Part shown: positions 59,171 through 64,000 of the stretch, one piece after another
Layout: each line of letters starts with the position of its first letter
Numbering within the stretch: the stretch's first letter is position 1
Assembly (NCBI RefSeq): GCF_007672725.1
Contig: NZ_VDTC01000010.1
Location: 1-64,000 of the forward strand
DNA length: 64,000 bases
DNA from: Corynebacterium aurimucosum ATCC 700975
Lineage (GTDB): Bacteria > Actinomycetota > Actinomycetes > Mycobacteriales > Mycobacteriaceae
Reading direction: 5' to 3'
Program-made: the position numbers and the translations under genes
Notes under the pieces: model-generated
Seen by the model: only the letters and a program-made list of their open reading frames with translations
Told to the model about the DNA's origin: nothing
Databases searched by the model: none

Positions 59171-60016
59171 ATGCAAGCAACGCTGAAGAAATACTTCCCA
59201 GTCTTTGTCTTGCCCACCCTTCTGGCATTCATGATTGCCTTCTTGGTGCCGTTTATCGTGGGTTTCTTCCTCTCCTTTACGAAATTCACCACCATCACTA
59301 ACGCCAAGTGGGTTGGCATCGACAACTACGTCAAAGCTTTCTCCCAACGCGAAGGATTCATCTCAGCCTTCGGTTTCACCGTCCTCGTGGTCATCGTCTC
59401 CGTGATCACCGTCAACGTCTTCGCCTTCCTCTTGGCGTGGATGCTGACCCGCAAGCTTCGCGGAACAAATTTCTTCCGCACGGTCTTTTTCATGCCGAAC
59501 CTCATCGGCGGCATCGTGCTGGGTTATACCTGGCAAACCATGATCAACGCCGTGCTCTCGCACTATTCCACGACGATTAGCGCGGACTGGAAATTCGGCT
59601 ACGCCGGCCTCATCATGCTGCTTAACTGGCAGCTGATCGGCTACATGATGATCATTTATATTGCCGGCCTCCAGAACGTCCCGCCCGAGCTCATCGAGGC
59701 TGCCGAGCTCGACGGTGTCAATAAGTGGGAGATGCTGCGTCATGTCACCATCCCGATGGTCATGCCGTCGATCACTATTTGTCTCTTCCTAACATTGTCG
59801 AACTCCTTCAAGCTCTTCGACCAGAACCTGGCACTGACCAACGGCGCTCCTGGCGGGCAAACCGAGATGGTGGCGCTCAACATCGTCAACACGCTGTTTA
59901 ACCGTATGAACGTCGAGGGCGTCGGACAGGCCAAGGCCGTCATCTTTGTCGTCGTCGTGGTCGTCATCGCTTACTTCCAGCTGCGCGCGACCCGCTCCAA
60001 GGAAATCGAGGCTTAA
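59171..60016 (+). CDS. musF: Maltose ABC transporter permease MusF
   Basis: A 281-aa inner-membrane permease of the MalF type with six predicted helices. The cytoplasmic EAA loop that contacts the ATPase is PPELIEAAELDGVNKWEMLRHVTIPMVMPS (near residue 175). The start ATG at 59171 follows AAGG at moderate spacing. MusG follows after only 3 nt, so the two are co-transcribed and probably coupled. Confidence 0.93.
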   Translation: MQATLKKYFPVFVLPTLLAFMIAFLVPFIVGFFLSFTKFTTITNAKWVGIDNYVKAFSQREGFISAFGFTVLVVIVSVITVNVFAFLLAWMLTRKLRGTNFFRTVFFMPNLIGGIVLGYTWQTMINAVLSHYSTTISADWKFGYAGLIMLLNWQLIGYMMIIYIAGLQNVPPELIEAAELDGVNKWEMLRHVTIPMVMPSITICLFLTLSNSFKLFDQNLALTNGAPGGQTEMVALNIVNTLFNRMNVEGVGQAKAVIFVVVVVVIAYFQLRATRSKEIEA

Positions 60017-60019
60017 GTC

Positions 60020-60934
60020 ATGACTAGCAGTACTTCAGCGCAGGCCGTTCCGGCCTCAAAGAAGAAGGATCACCAGCTTCCCTCGGATAATGAGACCCGG
60101 ATGTCTGGCGGCGCCAAGTTCGTGGTCTACGCCATCTTGGTGTTCTTTACCATTGTGTTCCTTGGGCCGATCCTCTTCATCTTCATCAACTCTTTTAAGT
60201 CCAAGTTCGCTATCTCATCCGATCCTTTCTCCCTTCCGATCGGCGAAACCTGGGTTGGTTTCGAGAACTTCTTGGTGGGCTTGACCAAGCAGGGATTCCT
60301 AGAAGCGACCTTGTGGTCCTTCGTCATTACGATTCTGTCCGTCATCGTCATTGTGTTCTTCTCTGCGATGACTGCTTACTACATCACGCGCGTTAAGACC
60401 TGGTGGACGAACCTTCTGTACTACCTCTTCGTGGTGTCCATGATTATCCCCTTCCAGATGGTCATGTTCCCGACGGTCAAGATTGCAGACATGCTTCACC
60501 TCAACAACCCGATCGGCATCGTGGTGCTCTACCTCGGTTTCGGTTCCGGTCTATCGGTGTTCATGTTTGCCGGATTCGTCAAGTCCATCCCCTTGGACGT
60601 CGAGGAAGCCGCGATGATCGACGGTTGCGGCCCGCTCCAGAACTACTTCCGCGTGGTGTGGCCTATGCTTAAGCCGACTGCCATCACCGTGGCCATTCTC
60701 AACGCCATGTGGGTATGGAACGACTACCTGCTGCCGTACCTGGTCATCGGCCTGTCCACCCGCTACAAGACCATCCCGGTAGTCATCCAGTCCTTCGTTG
60801 GCTCCAACGGTAACCGCGATATGGGCGCCATGATGGCGATGCTGGTTCTGGCCATTATTCCTATCGTCATCTTCTACTTCTCCACGCAGAAGCACATCAT
60901 CGAGGGTGTTGCCGCTGGCGCTGTCAAGGGCTAA
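60020..60934 (+). CDS. musG: Maltose ABC transporter permease MusG
   Basis: A 304-aa permease of the MalG type, forming the translocation channel with MusF. An N-terminal Ser/Lys-rich tail (1-30) precedes six helices. The EAA loop is IPLDVEEAAMIDGCGPLQNYFRVVWPMLKP (near residue 190). It ends VAAGAVKG, the usual end of such permeases. MusI follows after 26 nt. Confidence 0.93.
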   Translation: MTSSTSAQAVPASKKKDHQLPSDNETRMSGGAKFVVYAILVFFTIVFLGPILFIFINSFKSKFAISSDPFSLPIGETWVGFENFLVGLTKQGFLEATLWSFVITILSVIVIVFFSAMTAYYITRVKTWWTNLLYYLFVVSMIIPFQMVMFPTVKIADMLHLNNPIGIVVLYLGFGSGLSVFMFAGFVKSIPLDVEEAAMIDGCGPLQNYFRVVWPMLKPTAITVAILNAMWVWNDYLLPYLVIGLSTRYKTIPVVIQSFVGSNGNRDMGAMMAMLVLAIIPIVIFYFSTQKHIIEGVAAGAVKG

Positions 60935-60960
60935 TCCGCAGTGCGGTAGGTTAGAAAACC

Positions 60961-61602
60961 ATGAACCGCATGCTGGGCCCCGAATCGAAGTTCTATGCTG
61001 CTCTGAGCCTCTTCGCTGAACTCGTCATCGTTAACGTTCTCCTGGTTATCACGTGCTTTCCCGTATTCACTGGGGGAATGTCCCTACGCACCGCTCACGC
61101 GGTGACTGGTCAGATGGTTCGCGAAGAAGGTTCTCGCCGCGGCTCGGCCTTCGTTCGGGGCCTTTTGACGCGTCCCGGGGTAAACACTGCATGGTGGCTC
61201 ATTTGCCTCGCCGTAGGCGCCTTGGCCGCCTATGAATTCGCCATTATCGAAAAGGCTGAGCTCGGGACGATGGGCGTAGTGCTTCGCGCTGCGCTGGTCT
61301 CAGGCCTCATTGTCATAAGCTGCATTAGCGTGTGGTTCTTCCACCTCGATGCGCCGGGGTTGAGGTTTAGCCAACGGTGCACAACGGCCATGATGAAGGC
61401 GGTAGCGCACCTTCCGCGTACGCTTCTAGCAGTGTGCCCTTGGGCACTGCTGGTGCTGTACCCACTCTTTTTCCCTGCGCAGTGGGGAGGCTACCTGTTC
61501 TTTCTCGTTGTGCTCGGTCCGGCCCTCGCAGTCTATCTCGCTGAGTTGGCGCTACAATGGCCCGAACTCAATTCCGATTCACCCGATAGCAGCGCCGCAT
61601 AA
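60961..61602 (+). CDS. musI: DUF624 membrane protein, MusI-like
   Basis: A 213-aa protein of the DUF624/YesL family with five predicted helices and the motif VLLVITCFPVFTGGMSLRTAHAV near the N-terminus. In C. glutamicum a small membrane protein, MusI, is needed for maltose uptake together with MusEFGK; position and size fit, so I use that name with caution. A TAGGTT hexamer 8 nt before the ATG could give an extra leaderless transcript. The gene ends at a bidirectional terminator. Confidence 0.8.
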   Translation: MNRMLGPESKFYAALSLFAELVIVNVLLVITCFPVFTGGMSLRTAHAVTGQMVREEGSRRGSAFVRGLLTRPGVNTAWWLICLAVGALAAYEFAIIEKAELGTMGVVLRAALVSGLIVISCISVWFFHLDAPGLRFSQRCTTAMMKAVAHLPRTLLAVCPWALLVLYPLFFPAQWGGYLFFLVVLGPALAVYLAELALQWPELNSDSPDSSAA

Positions 61603-61638
61603 GGCGCTGCGGGCAGGCTGGGCCCAAAACGAAAAATA

Positions 61639-61675
61639 GGGTAGTGGTATCCACTTCTTCGTGGATTCACTACCC
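61639..61675. terminator. Bidirectional terminator between musI and rbpA
   Basis: GGGTAGTG (61639-61646) pairs with CACTACCC (61668-61675), and ATCCAC (61649-61654) with GTGGAT (61661-61666), loop TTCTTC. The minus-strand exit is followed by TATTTTTCGTTTT, ideal for ending rbpA; the plus-strand exit has only a short T-run. Confidence 0.88.
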
Positions 61676-61705
61676 TTGAGAATTCTATGCGGCGCGCAAA
61701 GGCTG

Positions 61706-62089
61706 CTAGGCCTCTCCTTCTTCCTGCGCCTTCTGCTCCTTGAGGAGGCGTGCCGCCGCGCGACGTCGCGAACGCAGATTCTCAATGCGCTCCGTCAAGA
61801 GTTCATCCAGCTCCTCAATGGAGCGACGCTCACGCAGCATGTCCCAGTGGGTCCGCGGCGGCTTCACGGGCTTGGACTCTACGCCTTCGCCCTCAACCAG
61901 AGTGCCGAGCTTACCGTTCTTGCACATCCACTCCTCGGGAATCTCCGCATCGTCAGCGAAGGGCACCTCGTAGATGTCGCCGTCTTCGGTGCGGTACTTC
62001 ACCATCTGGCGCGGGGCCAAGTCGTGGTCGCGGTCGGTTTCGTAGCTCACTGCGCCCATGCGGCTGCCACGGAGTACGCGATCTGCCAT
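61706..62089 (-). CDS. rbpA: RNA polymerase-binding protein RbpA
   Basis: A 127-aa actinobacterial transcription factor that binds the principal sigma factor and RNA polymerase and stabilises the open complex. The N-terminal tail (MADRVLRGSRMGAVSYETDR), the core domain (YRTEDGDIYEVPFADDAEIPEEWMCKNG), the basic linker and the C-terminal sigma-interaction domain (HWDMLRERRSIEELDELLTERI) are in the usual order. The tail beyond residue 108 is Arg/Lys/Glu-rich. AAAGGAT lies 9 nt before the ATG. It stands alone, as a strong single gene. Confidence 0.97.
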   Translation of the reverse strand: MADRVLRGSRMGAVSYETDRDHDLAPRQMVKYRTEDGDIYEVPFADDAEIPEEWMCKNGKLGTLVEGEGVESKPVKPPRTHWDMLRERRSIEELDELLTERIENLRSRRRAAARLLKEQKAQEEGEA

Positions 62090-62215
62090 GCAACATCATC
62101 CTTTTCAAGTGTTGAGGTAGGAAAGGGATCAGGGTCGACCTATATCACCCAAAGATCTATCATTATAACGAATGGCCCCTTGCCTTTGTTCCCACCCTCG
62201 GGTTAATGGGCTAAG

Positions 62216-62584
62216 GTGATTGAGGTGATTGGTACACAGGATCCGCAGCCCGACACGCCGCCAAGGCGCAGCCCGGCAACCTGCCAGTGGTGTGGCAAGG
62301 AAATCGCGCAGGGCGGCCGGGGTAGGCCACGCAAGTTCTGCTCGCCATCCTGCAAGCAGCGAGCCTACGAGCAGCGCCACAACGTGGTTGGAACGCCCAT
62401 TCCTGCGGATGCCGTCATCCTAACTCCAGAGAAGGCTGATCGTCTCCGCGACGGCCTCTTTGAGCTGCGGTGTTGCGCTGAGGATGTTGCTACGGCGGCG
62501 TCGGAAAGCGCCAGCGCTGAAGAGATGGAACAGCTGTGTGCTGAACTGGTCGCACTGGCTCGAAAGCTTGAGGAATTGAGATAG
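62216..62584 (+). CDS. Small treble-clef zinc-finger protein
   Basis: A 122-aa protein not assigned to a named family. Residues 20-55 hold four cysteines, CQWCGKEIAQ then RKFCSPSCKQRAYEQR (CxxC...CxxxC), a zinc-binding treble-clef layout with a basic helix like that of nucleic-acid-binding proteins. The rest is a Glu/Ala-rich coiled-coil-like C-terminus. It starts at GTG 62216, with a TTAATG hexamer 7 nt upstream, and is divergent from rbpA. It is followed by the YceI gene after 3 nt, so the two are probably coupled. Confidence 0.75.
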   Translation: MIEVIGTQDPQPDTPPRRSPATCQWCGKEIAQGGRGRPRKFCSPSCKQRAYEQRHNVVGTPIPADAVILTPEKADRLRDGLFELRCCAEDVATAASESASAEEMEQLCAELVALARKLEELR

Positions 62585-62587
62585 TAC

Positions 62588-63286
62588 ATGAAATCCTTAT
62601 TAGGCAACCGCAAATTGATCGTTAGTATCTTCGTGATCCTGATTGTGGCCTCGACAGCGCTGGCCCTAGGACCACTCGTGTTTTCTTTGATCATGGGCCG
62701 CGGTGTCAAAACCGAGCCCATCAATGCGGATAAGATCCAGGCCGCTACTACCAACGTCGATGGCGAATGGCACGTGGCGCAAGGTACGGCATATAACCAC
62801 ACCTCGGCAGGTTTTACTATCGATGAGATCCTCCCAGCCGATAAGCGCACGACATCCGGCTCAACCAAGCATGTCACCGGCCAGGCCACCATCAAGGACG
62901 GCACCGTTGAGAAGGCGCACATCGCCGTGGACATGGCGAGCCTGACCACGGACAAGAAGGTGCGCGACCAGAACATGAAGACAAAGCTCTTTGAGGTCAC
63001 AAAATATCCAGAGTCTACCTTCACATTGACTGAGCCCGCAGACGTCTCCGCCGTGCCTGACGACGGCTCAGTAGTCACCGTCCCACTCACAGGCGATCTC
63101 ACCATCCACGGCCAGACCAAGAGCGTTAGCCAGGATTTTCAGGTGGTCCGCGATGGCGACACCATCATCTTGGGTGGCGACATCCCGATTAACCGCCTCG
63201 ATTTCGGTATTGAGACTCCTGAAATGATCGCCGCGCGGATCTCCGAAACTGGCGAGATCAACGTCCGCGTCACCTTTGAGAAGTAA
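62588..63286 (+). CDS. YceI family protein, membrane-anchored
   Basis: A 232-aa protein with one N-terminal transmembrane or uncleaved signal helix (residues 9-32) and a YceI lipocalin-like beta-barrel from about residue 50 (GEWHVAQGTAYNHTSAGFTI at its start). YceI barrels bind polyprenoid lipids outside the cytoplasm. The barrel motifs TKYPESTFTLTEPA and GDLTIHGQTKSVS are present. It probably shares a transcript with the preceding zinc-finger gene and the following small membrane protein. Confidence 0.9.
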   Translation: MKSLLGNRKLIVSIFVILIVASTALALGPLVFSLIMGRGVKTEPINADKIQAATTNVDGEWHVAQGTAYNHTSAGFTIDEILPADKRTTSGSTKHVTGQATIKDGTVEKAHIAVDMASLTTDKKVRDQNMKTKLFEVTKYPESTFTLTEPADVSAVPDDGSVVTVPLTGDLTIHGQTKSVSQDFQVVRDGDTIILGGDIPINRLDFGIETPEMIAARISETGEINVRVTFEK

Positions 63287-63301
63287 GATTCACTGTTCTT
63301 C

Positions 63302-63466
63302 ATGAATTCCCAACGCCTCATTCCAATCCTGTGGGTACGGCTCGTCGTGCTCGTAGGGTTTGGCATCTTCATTTGGTTGCAGGAGATGAAGCTCCTCGCT
63401 GCCTTCTCGGCGGTACTCGTAGCTCTTACCATCGTGCAGCTGGTGATCGCCTACCGTCAGCGCTAA
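63302..63466 (+). CDS. Small two-helix membrane protein, 54 aa
   Basis: A 54-aa reading frame that begins 15 nt after the YceI gene. It encodes a basic start (MNSQRLIPILW), a helix of about 16 residues (VRLVVLVGFGIFIWLQ), a short turn (EMK) and a second helix (LLAAFSAVLVALTIVQLVIA) ending in YRQR. This pattern of two hydrophobic helices with positive ends is typical of a real small membrane protein. No ribosome binding site is obvious. Function is unknown; its place suggests a YceI accessory role. Confidence 0.65.
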   Translation: MNSQRLIPILWVRLVVLVGFGIFIWLQEMKLLAAFSAVLVALTIVQLVIAYRQR

Positions 63467-63578
63467 AACTGACGCTTGACCATGCACAGAAACATACCCC
63501 AATTACGTAACTGTGACTATTTAATGGCAATTTGGGCCGCCCGCTAAGCAGCCAACAGGGAGGCACAGATGAAGGTAA

Positions 63579-63765
63579 GCGGCCGCCAACTATAGCAACC
63601 CCGCGCACGAGTCCTTATCCACAAAACAAGGAGTGGCGCGCAAAAGGGACATCCGGAAGGTAGCAAGCAAAGGAACCTTGCGGCCACGAAGAATTGCCCA
63701 ACACAGAATCGGCAACGCCGATACGACACGCAGCCCAGAAACCACTCGCTAGGCGGCCGCCAACT
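63579..63765 (+). repeat. Direct 13-bp repeat GCGGCCGCCAACT
   Basis: Two perfect copies (63579-63591, 63753-63765), 174 bp apart, each followed by a less similar stretch (TATAGCAACC and GCACGCGTTGCGACC, sharing GC-AACC/GCGACC endings). They might mark an old duplication near the terminus. Confidence 0.5.
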
Positions 63766-63888
63766 GCACGCGTTGCGACCGGGGGCGGAATCATGAGCGT
63801 CCATGAGTGAGTCGAGACAGTACAGTCAAGGAACAAACTCGGAACCGGGCAGCCCTGAAGGAAAGACCCCCACCCAGTGCATAAGTGG

Positions 63889-63916
63889 TTGTCCGATAAT
63901 GTACATTATGTCATTT
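63889..63916 (+). other. dif site (XerCD chromosome dimer resolution site)
   Basis: The arm TTGTCCGATAA (63889-63899), central TGTACA (63900-63905) and arm TTATGTCATTT (63906-63916) compare with the actinobacterial dif consensus, recalled as TTSRCCGATAAT followed by VNACATTATGTCAAGT, at nearly every position except R4 (T here) and the last bases. The 14-bp core ATAATGTACATTAT is a perfect palindrome. The site marks the replication terminus. Confidence 0.85.
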
Positions 63917-64000
63917 TAACGACGCTTCCACTCCCCCCCCTTCGGCCGCTAGTCGCCCTCGATGAATTTTTCACCCGATGAGACTTTCATTCCAGTCGAT

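Larger units (their letters stand above)
63467..64000. other. Gene-poor right edge with dif site
   Basis: I see no credible gene in these 534 nt. The word GCGGCCGCCAACT occurs twice (63579-63591 and 63753-63765). The dif site lies at 63889-63916, followed by a C8 run. Confidence 0.6.

Overview
The window reads as chromosomal DNA of a Corynebacterium (high-GC actinobacterium, order Mycobacteriales). The evidence is the AcnR/aconitase pair, a RipA-type NlpC/P60 hydrolase next to ferrochelatase, mycothiol ligase MshC, the pupylation cluster without proteasome subunits, RbpA, Ppm1, and a maltose transporter matching MusEFGKI of C. glutamicum. The closest species cannot be fixed from sequence reading alone. 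A 28-bp sequence at 63889-63916 matches the actinobacterial XerCD dif consensus, so the right edge probably lies at the replication terminus. The strong + strand bias from about 24 kb onward fits a leading strand running toward it.

Left part (1-8 kb): an unrecognised helical protein, a MerR regulator with a membrane partner driven by a long-spacer MerR promoter, an ACT protein with a DUF711 protein, a small NAD(P)-binding protein, and three tandem paralogous membrane proteins of unknown function. At 7.4-16.2 kb lies acnR-acn, a DUF6676 membrane protein, a 1.36-kb stretch with no credible gene, a ripA-like gene and hemH. The order recalls the Rv1474c-Rv1477 region of M. tuberculosis. At 16.2-21 kb there are small uncharacterised genes, two DedA/TVP38 membrane proteins, a mobile-element remnant inserted exactly at the dedA stop codon, and tRNA-Leu(GAG).

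The block from 21 to 54.6 kb (PEBP protein, pyrD, LppL-like lipoprotein, uppP, mshC, hisE, hisG, RecB-like nuclease, trmI, arc, dop, pup, pafA, pafB, pafC, tatA, tatC, helY, pepQ, SDR, cobG-like, fxsA, lnt, ppm1), followed by rbpA near 62 kb, keeps much of the order recalled for M. tuberculosis Rv2140c to Rv2050. aspA-dcu-fhs and the maltose operon (54.8-61.6 kb) look like insertions into this backbone. ARC, Dop, Pup and PafA form one run of genes, Pup already ends in Gly-Gly-Glu, and prcBA is absent, so pupylated proteins are probably unfolded or released rather than degraded.

Regulation visible in the sequence includes an AcnR operator upstream of acn, GlxR-like sites before musK and musE and inside the gap before the ripA-like gene, and palindromes over the helY and fhs promoters. 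A possible attenuator lies in the musE leader. At least 19 genes have a TANNNT -10 hexamer only 6-8 nt before the start codon, the signature of leaderless transcripts. No CRISPR array, prophage or rRNA operon was seen.
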